Assembly: GCA_002416125.1 (NCBI GenBank)
Contig: DIBU01000004.1
Location: 61,517-125,516, forward strand
DNA length: 64,000 nt
Reading direction: 5' to 3'
Source of the DNA: Halieaceae bacterium UBA5044
GTDB lineage: Bacteria; Pseudomonadota; Gammaproteobacteria; Pseudomonadales; Halieaceae
The translations under genes and the position numbers were made by a program. Under the pieces are notes generated by a model. It did not search any database. It was given only the letters and a program-made list of their open reading frames with translations, and was not told the DNA's origin. Positions within the stretch are counted from its first letter, which is position 1; each line of letters starts with the position of its first letter. This document shows, piece after piece, positions 1-10,410 of this stretch.

Positions 1-906
1 CCCGACAACATCCTGGTAACCACGGGCGCCACCGAGGCCATATACCTGGCATTGACGGCGACCTCGTCCTCCGGACGCGAGTTCATCATTCCGGAGCCCT
101 CGTTCATGCTGTATGCGCCGCTGGTGCGGATGAACGGTGGCACGGTCAAGACCATCCCGACCCGGGCCGAGAGTCATCACCAGCTGGACCCGCAGGACGT
201 CATCGATGCGATCAGCGCTGACACCTGCGCCATCGTGCTCAATTCGCCGAGTAATCCCACCGGCACGCTGTACCCCCGCGAGACCATCGAGGCAATTGTG
301 CAGGAGGCGGCGTACCGCGGTGTGTATGTCATCAGCGACGAGGTGTATGACCACCTGGTGTACGACGACAAGACCTATCCGAGTGTGTTGTCCTGCTGTT
401 CAGACCTTGATCATGTGATGGTGATCAGCAGCTTCTCGAAAACCTTCAGCATGGCGGGCATGCGAGTGGGCTGGCTGATCGCCAGCCAGGGCGCGATCAA
501 GAAGCTGCGTCGCTACCACATGTTCACCACCACGGTGGCAAATACGCCCTGCCAGTGGGCGGGGGTGGCAGCGCTGCGCGGTGAACGGGACTTTGTCGAC
601 AACATGCTGCAGGTCTACACGCAGCGTCGCGATCGCGTGGTGGAACTGGTCAGGCAGACACCGTTTCTGGAAGGCTACAAGCCGGAAGGGGCTTTCTATA
701 TCTTTCCGGCGCTGCCCGAGGGCATCAACGGCAATAATGTGGCATTGCGGCTGCTCAAGGAGACCGGGGTGTGCACCATTCCGGGTGAGACCTTCGGCCC
801 CTCCTGCAGCAATGCCTTGCGCATCAGCTATTCCACATCGATAGAGCAGATCGAGGAGGCCTTCAAGCGTTTAATCCCCTGGATGGAAAGGCAGGACTTC
901 GCCTGA
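1..906 (+). CDS. Class I/II PLP-dependent aminotransferase, 5'-truncated by window edge
   Basis: The reading frame is open from base 1, so the true start lies upstream. The visible 301 codons show a fold-type I aminotransferase: an N-S-P-S-N-P-T-G motif, an S-D-E-V-Y-D motif, and S-F-S-K-T-F-S around the PLP-binding lysine (codon 439-441), followed by G-M-R-V-G-W. The C-terminal domain ends normally. The substrate cannot be read from sequence; aspartate- or aromatic-type transamination in the cytoplasm is likely. It converges on the minus-strand gene ending at 950, and no clear terminator is visible in the 43-bp gap. Confidence 0.93.
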   Translation, partial: PDNILVTTGATEAIYLALTATSSSGREFIIPEPSFMLYAPLVRMNGGTVKTIPTRAESHHQLDPQDVIDAISADTCAIVLNSPSNPTGTLYPRETIEAIVQEAAYRGVYVISDEVYDHLVYDDKTYPSVLSCCSDLDHVMVISSFSKTFSMAGMRVGWLIASQGAIKKLRRYHMFTTTVANTPCQWAGVAALRGERDFVDNMLQVYTQRRDRVVELVRQTPFLEGYKPEGAFYIFPALPEGINGNNVALRLLKETGVCTIPGETFGPSCSNALRISYSTSIEQIEEAFKRLIPWMERQDFA

Positions 907-949
907 GTCTTGCAACCCTTCGCGGTAGCCTCCGCCTGACCTTGGTCCC

Positions 950-1615
950 CTAGCCCGAGAAGTAGTGCTCGTCGTCGAAGGTTTTCACTAGGTCGGGGTA
1001 GAACACGGTTAGCGCCGTGATCACCATGCCGTTGATGAACCCCTCGGGAAACAGTAGCAACAGCGCGGCCGGCCAGTTTTCCAGCGCCAGGGTGACCAGC
1101 GCCTGTTGCCCCGATAACCAGAGCAGGGCCACCGCGCTCAAGGTCGCCGCCAGTGATGACAGGGCGCCCCCACCGAAGCCGGCCCCCAACATGTAGATAA
1201 ACAGATTCTGCGCGCGGGTGTTGCGCAGCTGATACACCAGCCAGCGCGATACCGTCGCCGGCACCGCGACCGTCAACAGCCAGGCGGCCGGAACGGACAT
1301 CGCGGGCTGGCCAATCGCCAGCGTGTGTGCCAGCACCGCTGCGCTGCCGGCGAGGATGGCGAAACGCCAACCCAGTATCAGGGTCAGCGCGGTCATGCCG
1401 AGGAAGTGCACGCGCACGCCAACAATCACGGGAAATGAAATCAGCCACAGGCCGAGGCAGGCAATCGCCCCGCCGAACAACAGATGGGCGCGGCTTGGTA
1501 CCTGACGCACCGCTGCCCAGTTGGCCGTCCACAGGCAGGCCGTGCAAACGAGCGACATCAGGACCAGCAACAGGGCACTGAGATAGGCCGGTATGAGGTT
1601 AACGGACAGGGTCAT
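950..1615 (-). CDS. CbiM-like energy-coupling factor transporter permease
   Basis: A 221-residue integral membrane protein with about six hydrophobic segments. The C-terminal P-E-G-F-I-N-G-M block followed by a Y-P-D-L-V motif is typical of the CbiM family (PF01891) form common in gammaproteobacteria. CbiM proteins are substrate-binding membrane components of cobalt/nickel ECF transporters. No ATPase (CbiO) or CbiQ gene lies next to it, so it may work with components encoded elsewhere or act alone. It is divergent from the DUF533 gene at 1793. No cobalamin-riboswitch-like boxes were seen upstream. Confidence 0.8.
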   Translation of the reverse strand: MTLSVNLIPAYLSALLLVLMSLVCTACLWTANWAAVRQVPSRAHLLFGGAIACLGLWLISFPVIVGVRVHFLGMTALTLILGWRFAILAGSAAVLAHTLAIGQPAMSVPAAWLLTVAVPATVSRWLVYQLRNTRAQNLFIYMLGAGFGGGALSSLAATLSAVALLWLSGQQALVTLALENWPAALLLLFPEGFINGMVITALTVFYPDLVKTFDDEHYFSG

Positions 1616-1792
1616 CCGCCGATGATAGCCCCGTGACTCCCCTCACTGCCAGACTTCGGTGCGGCAACAGGCCTGCGAAAATACGCCGGCATTGCCCTTG
1701 CTCTGGCCGCGCCCCGGGGAACCTATGGTGACTCTTCATGGTCCTACAGGCTTGATCAGACGTATCAACTCCAACACGCAGAGGCGCTAACG

Positions 1793-2491
1793 ATGGATGT
1801 GTCAAACCTGTTAAATCAGCTGCTCGGAGCCTCCGGTGGTCAGCAGCCCGGTACCTCAGGGCCAGCAGCTGGCTCCTCGACAGGCGGCGCTGTCGGCGAT
1901 TTCCTGAGCGGCCGGGGCGGTGCTGCGCTGGCCGGCGGGGCGCTGGGTCTACTGCTGGGCAGCAAGAAAGGCCGCAAAATGGGCGGTAAGGCCCTGAAGT
2001 ACGGCGGCGTGGCCGCGCTGGGCATGATGGCCTACAAGGCCTACGGCAACTGGCAGGCCAGCTCGGCTCAGGGCGCTGTGCCGGCTGCCGCAGCGCCGCA
2101 AACCGTCGACAGAGTGACTGGGCCGGCGCTGGAGCAGCACTCGACAGCGGTGTTGAAGGCAATCATCGCAGCGGCCAAGTCCGACGGCCATGTGGACGAT
2201 CGTGAGCGGCAGCTGATTGACGAGGGCCTGCGCGGCATGACATCGGACCCTCAGCTGCTCCAGTGGGTCGACCGCGAGCTACAGAAGCCCCTGGATCCGG
2301 TGGAGGTGGCTTCAGCCGCCGGCAACATGGAAATCGCCTCGGAAATGTACCTGGCCAGTGTGCTGGTGATTGATGAGCAGAGTTTCATGGAGCGCAGCTA
2401 CCTCGAGGAGCTGGGCCGCCAGTTGAAGTTGCCGGCGGAACTGCTGGCGGAACTGAATAGCCAGGCCGCTGCGGCCCAGGCGGGAGCCTGA
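1793..2491 (+). CDS. DUF533 / TerB-like tellurite resistance family protein (YebE-like)
   Basis: A 232-residue protein. The N-terminal 70 residues are Gly/Ala/Ser-rich with a G-x-L-L-G-S-K-K-G-R-K-M-G-G-K stretch and one hydrophobic segment. The C-terminal half (about 115-225) matches the helical TerB-like domain of DUF533 (PF04391), with the acidic D-G-H-V-D-D-R-E motif near residue 133. Homologues such as E. coli YebE are inner-membrane-associated and of unknown function. The start follows an AGAGG-type ribosome site. The gene converges with rlmD-like, whose end is 16 bp away. Confidence 0.85.
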   Translation: MDVSNLLNQLLGASGGQQPGTSGPAAGSSTGGAVGDFLSGRGGAALAGGALGLLLGSKKGRKMGGKALKYGGVAALGMMAYKAYGNWQASSAQGAVPAAAAPQTVDRVTGPALEQHSTAVLKAIIAAAKSDGHVDDRERQLIDEGLRGMTSDPQLLQWVDRELQKPLDPVEVASAAGNMEIASEMYLASVLVIDEQSFMERSYLEELGRQLKLPAELLAELNSQAAAAQAGA

Positions 2492-2507
2492 TCGGAGTTT
2501 GCCCCGT

Positions 2508-3656
2508 TCAGGCCTGCAGCCAGCAGAGCAGCTCCACGTGTGGCGTGTGCGGGAACAGGTCAAGCGGTTGTAGTTCTCGCACGGTCAGGCCGGCTTCGAG
2601 CAGCACCTGCAGGTCGCGGCTGAAGGTCGCCACATCGCAGGAAATATAGAAGACGTCCCGGTAGCCGTGCTTCTTCGGCAGCAGGGCTGCAATGTGCTTG
2701 AAGCCGTCGCGGGGTGGGTCCAGCACCAGGACGCTGGAGTTCGCCGTGCGGGCCTGCAGCTGACGGCATTCCGCTTCCACAAACAGGTTGTGACACAGTG
2801 CGTGGGTTCCCTGCAATGCGCGTGCGTCGAGCTGGGCGACACTCTCGACTACGCCCTCCACGGCCCGAATCGCCTGAAACCCACGGGCCGCAATCACCTC
2901 GGTGAAGTTACCCGAGCCCGCGAACAGCTCGGTGACCGTGCGCGACGGGTCGAGGCGCTGCACGCGCTCTGCCAGCCACTGGCGCATATAGCTGTTCTGC
3001 GCACTGTTGCCCTGGCGGAATGGGCGTCTCTGGTTGGGCACCACGTCACCGGCCGGCATGGCATCGTCCACGTCCAGGGTCGTCCAGCCGCGTTTGCGTT
3101 GCGGTTTCCAGGCGGTGTTCGGGAGCTGGCCCAGCAGGGTGCGCAGGGTGTCACGGTTGTGGGCAGTGAGGATGGGGCAGTCGGTTATTGGCGCGAGGCG
3201 ATTGGAGCCCGCAGCGACAAACCCCAGTTGGCGGCCATCCGTTTTGAACTGAGCGCGATTGCGGTACCCAAGAATGTCCGGCGCTGGCCGCAGTGCGGCA
3301 ATGTGCGCGTCGATGCCATGGCGGGCCAGCGTTTTGCGCACCCGCTGCTCCTTGGCATCGCACTGTGCCCGGTAATCCATGAACTGCCAGGGGCAGCCTC
3401 CACAGTCACGCTCACCGACACCGTGATGGGGGCAGGGCGGTGTAACACGCGCCGGAGCAGGCTCGAGCAGGGCCACCAGTTGCGCAAACCCAAAGCGCTG
3501 CTTGAACCCGGTGACACGAAAGCGCGCGGTTTCTCCCGGCCAGACGCCGGACACAAAAAATACCTGGCCCGTTGGATGCTCGACGATGCCGCGCCCGTCC
3601 GTGGCGAGGTCGCGCACCGTGGCGGTGAATTCCTGATGCAGTGCGGCAGCTTGCAC
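2508..3656 (-). CDS. rlmD: 23S rRNA (uracil-5-)-methyltransferase, RumA/RlmD-TrmA family
   Basis: 382 residues, GTG start. Residues 5-60 form a TRAM RNA-binding domain. An iron-sulfur cluster is indicated by the C-x-x-C-G-G-C-P-W cysteine set plus a later D-C-P cysteine, as in RumA/RlmD. The C-terminal methyltransferase domain has L-F-A-G-S-G-N-F (SAM site), a D-P-P-R motif and the catalytic cysteine in Y-I-S-C-D-x-A-T, where the family usually has S-C-N-P. It is somewhat shorter than E. coli RlmD, so a paralogue with a different target uridine is possible. It starts 3 bp before the stop of the upstream minus-strand transporter gene, so the two are likely co-transcribed. Confidence 0.85.
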   Translation of the reverse strand: MQAAALHQEFTATVRDLATDGRGIVEHPTGQVFFVSGVWPGETARFRVTGFKQRFGFAQLVALLEPAPARVTPPCPHHGVGERDCGGCPWQFMDYRAQCDAKEQRVRKTLARHGIDAHIAALRPAPDILGYRNRAQFKTDGRQLGFVAAGSNRLAPITDCPILTAHNRDTLRTLLGQLPNTAWKPQRKRGWTTLDVDDAMPAGDVVPNQRRPFRQGNSAQNSYMRQWLAERVQRLDPSRTVTELFAGSGNFTEVIAARGFQAIRAVEGVVESVAQLDARALQGTHALCHNLFVEAECRQLQARTANSSVLVLDPPRDGFKHIAALLPKKHGYRDVFYISCDVATFSRDLQVLLEAGLTVRELQPLDLFPHTPHVELLCWLQA

Positions 3657-3659
3657 GGC

Positions 3660-4577
3660 CTAGCCTGCGCTGTTGGCGTGCGCCGCCGGCGCCGCGTTAG
3701 CCTTGCGGCGCAGGCGGATCAGCGCCGCGCCGATAAGCAGTTGCAGGCCGCCATAGAGCAGCAGCGTGAACAGCGCCAGGTCGCCAATCGGTGCCAGCAC
3801 CGGATCGGAAGCGGGGAAGATGGACACTTTCAGGAGGACGCCGAGATTGATGTTACGCACCACCACTTCGAGCTCAATGGCGGTGGCCTTGCTGCGGTTC
3901 ATGCCGGTCAGCCGTGGCACCAGCCACCCGGCCACCGCCAGCGCGACGCTGAACAGGACGACCAGCAGCACGTTTCCGGCCCCAAAAGCGGCGAGATCGA
4001 GCCGGCCGGCGAGCAGTGAACCCACCACAATCAGCAGCACGCCCAGCAGGGAACCGCGTATGCACCACAGGGAGAAAGCGGGGGCCTGGCGGGGGTAATA
4101 GCGCAGAAACAGCATGCCGATCAGCAGCGGCAGCAACAGCGTGAGCCCGATCTCCATCACGATGTTGAGTCGCGGCATGACGAAATCCGCCGGCAGGTGC
4201 TGGCCGATCAGCAGGTCGAGGATCAGCGGTGTGGTGACCAGGCAGGCGAGGGTGGTGAGTGTCGTGATACTGATGGAGAGTGCGATATCGCCGCGCGCCA
4301 GGTAGGTGAAGATGTTCGACACGGTGCCGCCGGGAATCGCGGCAATCAGGGCAATGCCAACCGCGATGCCCGCAGTGACGCCGGGCCAGCTGATAAACAG
4401 CAAGGCGAGCAGGGGCACCATCAACAGCTGTACCCCCATGCCCGCAGTGATTGGCCTCGGTGCGCGGGCGATATCCTGGAAATCACGCCCGGTGAGCGTG
4501 GCGCCCATGCCGAGCATGGCCAGAATCAGCTGCAGGGCTGCAATGCTGTACTCATGTGCAATGTAGAGTTCACCCAT
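3660..4577 (-). CDS. Bile acid:sodium symporter (BASS) family transporter
   Basis: A 305-residue polytopic membrane protein with about nine or ten hydrophobic helices. An early G-M-G-A-T-L-T-G-R-D-F motif, a pair of inverted five-helix halves and A-A-I-P-G-G-T-V-S-N in TM4 are typical of the BASS/SBF family. Members move organic anions (bile acids, keto acids) with sodium. The substrate is unknown here. It lies directly upstream of the RlmD-like gene on the same strand and is divergent from azlC, with about 90 bp between them. Confidence 0.87.
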   Translation of the reverse strand: MGELYIAHEYSIAALQLILAMLGMGATLTGRDFQDIARAPRPITAGMGVQLLMVPLLALLFISWPGVTAGIAVGIALIAAIPGGTVSNIFTYLARGDIALSISITTLTTLACLVTTPLILDLLIGQHLPADFVMPRLNIVMEIGLTLLLPLLIGMLFLRYYPRQAPAFSLWCIRGSLLGVLLIVVGSLLAGRLDLAAFGAGNVLLVVLFSVALAVAGWLVPRLTGMNRSKATAIELEVVVRNINLGVLLKVSIFPASDPVLAPIGDLALFTLLLYGGLQLLIGAALIRLRRKANAAPAAHANSAG

Positions 4578-4668
4578 GTGAGGCCTGTCCTGTGCTGGCG
4601 CGTGTGCTCTGAGCCCGCAAGTATGCTGGTATCATGGTGCGCCCACAATGTTCACAGGTGACATCCCC

Positions 4669-5373
4669 ATGAGTACCACGGTCGCCCCGGCGCTGTCCTT
4701 TGTTGAATGCAGGCGCGGTTTCTGGCGTTTGCTGCCGCTGTCGCTGTTTGTGGCGGCCTTCGGTGCAGCCTTTGGCCTCGCTGCGGTGCAGACAGGCTTG
4801 CAGCCCGTGGAGATCGTGTTGATGAGTGCCACGGTATTTGCCGGTACGGCGCAATTCGCGGCACTGGATCTGTGGGGCGCCCAGGTGCCGCTGGTGCCCC
4901 TGTTGGTCACCACCCTGGCAATCAATGCGCGCATGCTGCTGATGGGGGCAACGCTGTATCCCTGGCTTGCTTTGGTGCCGCCGCGTCGCCGCTACGCATC
5001 TTTGATCACCCTCTCGGATGCCAACTGGGCGATGGCGCTCAACGACCTGCAGTCTGGACGCAACACCTTGGGCGCGCTGGTGGGCGGCGGTCTGGCCATC
5101 TGGCTGACCTGGTTGGCGGGAACGCTCGCCGGCATGGTCTTTGGTGGTTTGATCGCAGATCCGCGCGCGTTCGGCGTGGACATGGTGCTGGGCTGTTTCA
5201 TGCTCAGTATGGCGCTGGCGGGCCGGCGCACCCTGCGCACCGTGGCCGCCTGGATCGCGGGCGGCTTGGCCGCCTGGGCAGCCCTGCACTGGCTGCCGGC
5301 CAATACCCATGTGGTGGCGGGAGGGCTCGCTGGCGGCCTGGTCGGTGCGCTGTGGCTGGAGCGCGGTCAATGA
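4669..5373 (+). CDS. azlC: AzlC family branched-chain amino acid exporter, large subunit
   Basis: About 234 residues when started at 4669, where an AGGTGA ribosome site sits seven bases upstream; an in-frame ATG at 4648 would add seven residues without a better site. Six or seven hydrophobic segments and the family block F-A-G-T-A-Q-F-A (PF03591) identify AzlC/YgaZ, which forms a branched-chain amino acid exporter with AzlD in the inner membrane. The stop overlaps the start of azlD by four bases (ATGA), which indicates translational coupling. Confidence 0.93.
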   Translation: MSTTVAPALSFVECRRGFWRLLPLSLFVAAFGAAFGLAAVQTGLQPVEIVLMSATVFAGTAQFAALDLWGAQVPLVPLLVTTLAINARMLLMGATLYPWLALVPPRRRYASLITLSDANWAMALNDLQSGRNTLGALVGGGLAIWLTWLAGTLAGMVFGGLIADPRAFGVDMVLGCFMLSMALAGRRTLRTVAAWIAGGLAAWAALHWLPANTHVVAGGLAGGLVGALWLERGQ

Positions 5374-5675
5374 TTTCGACGTCCGGGGCAGGCGCCCTGT
5401 TGATCATCGCCTGCATGGCACTGGTCACCCTGCTGGTGCGCTTTGGTGGGGTGTTTATCATGGGATTGATCCCGCTCAATCGACGTGTCGAGGGCTTCAT
5501 CAACGGCATGGCGGGTTCGGTACTGATTGCCGTACTGGTTCCCATCGCCCTGCAGGCGGACACGGCAGGGCGCCTTGCGCTGCTGGCCACCGCGGGTCTC
5601 ATGTTCTGGCTGCGCAAGCCCATGCCGGCCATTGCCCTGGGGATTGCGGGGGCAGCGCTGTACCGCGCTGTGTAG
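5370..5675 (+). CDS. azlD: AzlD family branched-chain amino acid exporter, small subunit
   Basis: A 101-residue membrane protein whose ATG overlaps the azlC stop (ATGA). It has four hydrophobic stretches, the T-L-x-x-R block near residue 20 and the internal L-A-T-A-G-L-M-F-W-L-R-K-P motif seen in AzlD (PF05437). It partners AzlC for export of branched-chain or related amino acids. Confidence 0.9.
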   Translation: MISTSGAGALLIIACMALVTLLVRFGGVFIMGLIPLNRRVEGFINGMAGSVLIAVLVPIALQADTAGRLALLATAGLMFWLRKPMPAIALGIAGAALYRAV

Positions 5676-5805
5676 ACAGGCGGCCTGCGTTGAGTCAATA
5701 AACGGGCAGTTTGTCTGCAAGAGCGCACCAACAGCCCTTCCGGCACCTGGCTACACGCGTTACCGTAGCGGGTACCAGGCACGGCCACTGAGGGGGAGAA
5801 CGGGT

Positions 5806-7386
5806 ATGCAGCAGTTGTCGGGACAGGACGCCATGTTTGTGCATGCAGAGCTTGAAGGCATGCCGCAGCACATCGGCGGAATCAGTATCTACGACCAGGG
5901 TACGGCCCCTGGCGGGAAGGTGCGCTTCAAGCAGATTCTCACACTGATGGAATCCCGCCTGCATCTGTCGCCGATCTTCAGGCGCAAGCTGGTGAGCGTG
6001 CCTCTGGGGCTTGGCCAACCCTACTGGGCTGACGATCTGGACTTCGACCTCGAATACCATGTGCGGCACATCGCGCTGCCCAAGCCCGGCGACTGGCGCC
6101 AGCTGTGCATTCTGGCGGCGCGCATTCATTCGCGTCCCCTGGCGCGGGACAAACCCCTCTGGGAGATGTACATCATCGAGGGGCTGGACAACGTGCATGG
6201 CCTGCCGAAGGGCTGCTTTGGCATGCTGCTGAAAGTTCACCACGCGGCGATGGACGGTGCCACGGGGTCGCGCTTTATGAGCCTGATGCTGGATACTTCA
6301 CCGACCGTGGCGCGGGTCGCAGAGGCGCCGCCCTGGGAACCGGATATTCCCTCCCGGGTCAGCATGTTGAGCAAGGCCTACAGCGACGCCTGGAAGATGC
6401 CCGGCAAGGCCCTGCGCCTCGTGGGGCAGGCGGTGCCGATGTGGCTGCGGCTGCGCAAGGGGTATGCGGAGCACGACTTTGAACCCCGCCCGCCGGCGCC
6501 GAGAACCCGTTTCCAGGGCCGTATTTCGCCGCACCGGGTGGTTGATGCCGCACGCTTTGACTTTGAGGCGGTGCGCAGTCTCCGCCAGCTGTGCCCCGGC
6601 AGTACCATCAACGATGTCATGCTCGCCGTGGTGTCGGGGGGGCTGCGTCGCTACCTGCAGGCGCGCGATGAATTGCCCACCAACGGCATGGTGGCTGGCT
6701 GTCCGATTGATGTGCGCACGCCGGAAGAACAGATGGCTGGCGGCAATATGGTCGGCTTTATGGGGGTGGGGCTGTGCAGTGATGTCGAGGATCCGGTGCA
6801 GCGACTGCGCGCGATCAACCAGGAAAGCCGCCAGGCCAAGGCCTATGCAGCAGCGGTGGGCCCCAAGCTGGCACTGGAACTGACGGATCTGGTGCCGGGC
6901 AATCTGCTGGCACTGGCACTGCGCCTGGCATCGGCCACCGGGCTGACGGAATCATCGGTGATGTTCAATACGGTAGTCACCAATGTCCCCGGCCCGACGT
7001 TTCAACAGTATTTCTGTGGTGCCCGGCTGGTTGATGCCCTGAGTCTCGGGCCGCTGCTGCCCAGCATAGGCCTGTTCCATGTGGTCTACAGCGCGGTGCA
7101 GAACCGGCAGGGCTCCATTACGCTGTCCTTTACCGCCTGTCGCGAGATGCTACCGGATCCGGCGGCCTACGTGGCGTGTCTGGAAGCCGCGTTTCAGGAG
7201 TTGCTGGCACAGCTGCCCACGTCGGCGCCGCCAGGCAAGCAGGCTGCGGCAGCCACCAGGGCGCCGGCGAAAGGTACTCGCAAGGCAAAACCTGCCGCGA
7301 AAACGCCGCGGGTCAAGGCATCGCGGGCCAGGCCCGGCGCAGCTGCAAAGGCCCGGCCAAAAACACGCAACCGGGCGGAGCGCTGA
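5806..7386 (+). CDS. Wax ester synthase / diacylglycerol acyltransferase (WS/DGAT)
   Basis: 526 residues from the ATG at 5806, preceded by an AGGGGGAG ribosome site; the longer in-frame extension has no family homology. The catalytic H-H-x-x-x-D-G motif is at residues 145-151, P-L-W near 120, and N-V-P-G-P in the C-terminal domain, as expected for the bifunctional WS/DGAT family that joins acyl-CoA to fatty alcohols or diacylglycerol at storage inclusions. The last ~50 residues form a Lys/Ala/Pro/Arg-rich, histone-like low-complexity tail that is not part of the catalytic fold. The epimerase gene starts one base after the stop. Confidence 0.95.
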   Translation: MQQLSGQDAMFVHAELEGMPQHIGGISIYDQGTAPGGKVRFKQILTLMESRLHLSPIFRRKLVSVPLGLGQPYWADDLDFDLEYHVRHIALPKPGDWRQLCILAARIHSRPLARDKPLWEMYIIEGLDNVHGLPKGCFGMLLKVHHAAMDGATGSRFMSLMLDTSPTVARVAEAPPWEPDIPSRVSMLSKAYSDAWKMPGKALRLVGQAVPMWLRLRKGYAEHDFEPRPPAPRTRFQGRISPHRVVDAARFDFEAVRSLRQLCPGSTINDVMLAVVSGGLRRYLQARDELPTNGMVAGCPIDVRTPEEQMAGGNMVGFMGVGLCSDVEDPVQRLRAINQESRQAKAYAAAVGPKLALELTDLVPGNLLALALRLASATGLTESSVMFNTVVTNVPGPTFQQYFCGARLVDALSLGPLLPSIGLFHVVYSAVQNRQGSITLSFTACREMLPDPAAYVACLEAAFQELLAQLPTSAPPGKQAAAATRAPAKGTRKAKPAAKTPRVKASRARPGAAAKARPKTRNRAER

Positions 7387-7387
7387 G

Positions 7388-8401
7388 ATGCGAGTCATGA
7401 TCACTGGTGCCACCGGCTTCGTGGGCTACCACACCGCGCAGGCGCTGCTGGCCGAGGGCCACGAGGTGAGCCTGCTGGTACGCAGCGTCGACAAGATGCT
7501 GACCCTGTTTGGCGAAGACCGGGTGCAGCAGGTTGTGCGCGGTGATGTAACGGACGCGGCGCAGGTGGCGCGCGCCCTCGACGGCTGTGACGCCGTTGTG
7601 CACTCCGCTGCGATGGTCTCCACCCATGCAGCTGATGCGGAGCGTGTCTGGCGCACCAATGTTGAAGGCACGCGTCTGGTGATCGGCGGCGCGGTGGAGC
7701 GCGGCATCGACCGGGTCATCCACGTCTCCAGTGTGACGGCGCTGTACGACCCGCAGGCCGAGACGCTGACCGAAGACTCTCCGCCGGGCAGGGCGCGCAA
7801 TGCCTACGGGCGCTCCAAAGTGGCCTGTGAGGAGTATGTGCGGGGCCTGCAGGCTGAGGGCGCAGCGGTGCAGATCACCTACCCGGCACAGGTCATCGGC
7901 CCGGATGACCCCGGTCTTACTGAACCACACCAGGGTCTGCAGCTGTTGCTGAAGGGCATCATCCCGATCACCTCCTCCGGTACGCAGTATGTCGATGTGC
8001 GCGACATCGCCGAGGTGCATCGCAGGCTGCTGGAATCCCCGGCGCCAAGCAATCGCTACGTGCTGGGTGGGCACTATCTGGACTGGCGGGAGGTGGCCGA
8101 GAGCCTGCAGGCGGTGACGGGTCGGCGGTTGCTGACGGTGCCGATGCCCGGCCTGGCGGCCCGCCTCAGCGGCCGCGTCTACGACCGGCTGAGTGGTCGT
8201 TTGCCGGTTGATCTGCCGTTCGGCCTGGAGGCGATGGAGTACGCAACGCGCTGGGTGCCGCTTGATAACTCGCGCGTGGAGCGGGAACTGGCGTTTTGCT
8301 TTCGTCCCCTGCAGGACAGCCTTTACGATACACTGCGCTGGCTCTACGACGCTGGCCACATCAGCCGGCGGCAGGCTGGCCGCGTGATTGAACCGAAGTG
8401 A
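7388..8401 (+). CDS. NAD-dependent epimerase/dehydratase (extended SDR, 3-beta-HSD-like)
   Basis: 337 residues, start ATG at 7388 immediately after the WS/DGAT stop. G-A-T-G-F-V-G near the N-terminus is the extended-SDR nucleotide motif, and Y-G-R-S-K supplies the catalytic Tyr and Lys. The overall shape resembles epimerase and 3-beta-hydroxysteroid dehydrogenase-like SDRs. Its place between a WS/DGAT and a lipase-like hydrolase suggests a role in lipid or fatty alcohol metabolism, but the substrate cannot be assigned. Confidence 0.9.
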   Translation: MRVMITGATGFVGYHTAQALLAEGHEVSLLVRSVDKMLTLFGEDRVQQVVRGDVTDAAQVARALDGCDAVVHSAAMVSTHAADAERVWRTNVEGTRLVIGGAVERGIDRVIHVSSVTALYDPQAETLTEDSPPGRARNAYGRSKVACEEYVRGLQAEGAAVQITYPAQVIGPDDPGLTEPHQGLQLLLKGIIPITSSGTQYVDVRDIAEVHRRLLESPAPSNRYVLGGHYLDWREVAESLQAVTGRRLLTVPMPGLAARLSGRVYDRLSGRLPVDLPFGLEAMEYATRWVPLDNSRVERELAFCFRPLQDSLYDTLRWLYDAGHISRRQAGRVIEPK

Positions 8402-8458
8402 GATGATCCGCCCGCAACCCGGGGCGTATAACCCACTCGTCAGTGAGGTATCCAAGTC

Positions 8459-9214
8459 ATGTCAGTAGCCAACGCAACCCCGCCGCCGCGTCCCCCGCTG
8501 ATTCGCCACAGTGTCACCGAGGTGGGGCGCGTCTTCCTTGAAATGGGCGGCAGTGCCCTGTTGCGCCCCCTGCTGCGTCGGCTGCCCAGGGGCGATGGTC
8601 ACAGTATCATCGTACTGCCCGGGTTCATGGCGGCCGATGCCTCCACGGCGGGCCTGCGCAGCTTCCTCAATGCCCAGGGCTACAACGCCATGCCCTGGGG
8701 GCTGGGACGTCACGGAGGCGGCGATCGCGCAGCCAGCCTGGAGGCCGCGCTGGCAGCGCGCAGCGAAACCGAAAGCCGCGTCGCGGCACTGGTGCAAAGT
8801 GAATTCGAGCGCACCGGACGCAAGGTCACGCTGATAGGCTGGAGCCTGGGCGGGCTCGTGGCGGTGGCGCTGGCGCATCGCCACCCCGAGTGGTTGCGCC
8901 GCGTGATCACCCTGGGTACGCCCTACGGGGATCCCCGCGGAACCGCGCTGTACCGCGTGATGAGCGGCCGCAACCCGGGGCCCGCGGATGAAGAAGGCAT
9001 CCGGCGCTGGGTGCAGCATGCCTACCAGGGTCAATTGCAGGTTCCTGTGCTGGCCCTCTACAGCAAGACCGATGGTATCGTGGGGCGCGATATCGCCCAG
9101 TGTGAGGCTGACGCGCGCTGGGTGCGCAACGTGGCGGTGCCGGCGAGCCACATCGGTTTCCCGTTCAATCCTCTTGTCAGGGCCGTGATTGCGCGTGAAC
9201 TGGCACAGGTCTAG
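8459..9214 (+). CDS. Alpha/beta hydrolase, triacylglycerol lipase-like
   Basis: 251 residues. The nucleophile elbow G-W-S-L-G-G has Ser129, a D-G-I-V-G segment near 205 carries the likely acid, and the S-H-I-G-F histidine lies near 235. A P-G-F-M oxyanion segment precedes a long polar linker. No signal peptide is evident, so it probably acts in the cytoplasm. Located 57 bp after the SDR on the same strand, it probably belongs to a storage-lipid operon. Confidence 0.88.
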   Translation: MSVANATPPPRPPLIRHSVTEVGRVFLEMGGSALLRPLLRRLPRGDGHSIIVLPGFMAADASTAGLRSFLNAQGYNAMPWGLGRHGGGDRAASLEAALAARSETESRVAALVQSEFERTGRKVTLIGWSLGGLVAVALAHRHPEWLRRVITLGTPYGDPRGTALYRVMSGRNPGPADEEGIRRWVQHAYQGQLQVPVLALYSKTDGIVGRDIAQCEADARWVRNVAVPASHIGFPFNPLVRAVIARELAQV

Positions 9215-9303
9215 CGCAGGCACCGAGTGGGTGCGTAGTACAGGAGGCGCCGGATAGTCTACACTGTCAGCTGAGGCTCACAGGCAAGTCGAAGGGGTGT
9301 GAC

Positions 9304-10374
<1,071 letters not shown>

Positions 10375-10410
10375 CATGAGGTTTACCGGCGGTTTTCAGG
10401 TGGGCCGCTG

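Noticed and set aside
1616..1792. Cobalamin or nickel riboswitch upstream of the CbiM-like gene
   Set aside because: No B12-box or paired-stem layout was visible on the minus strand.
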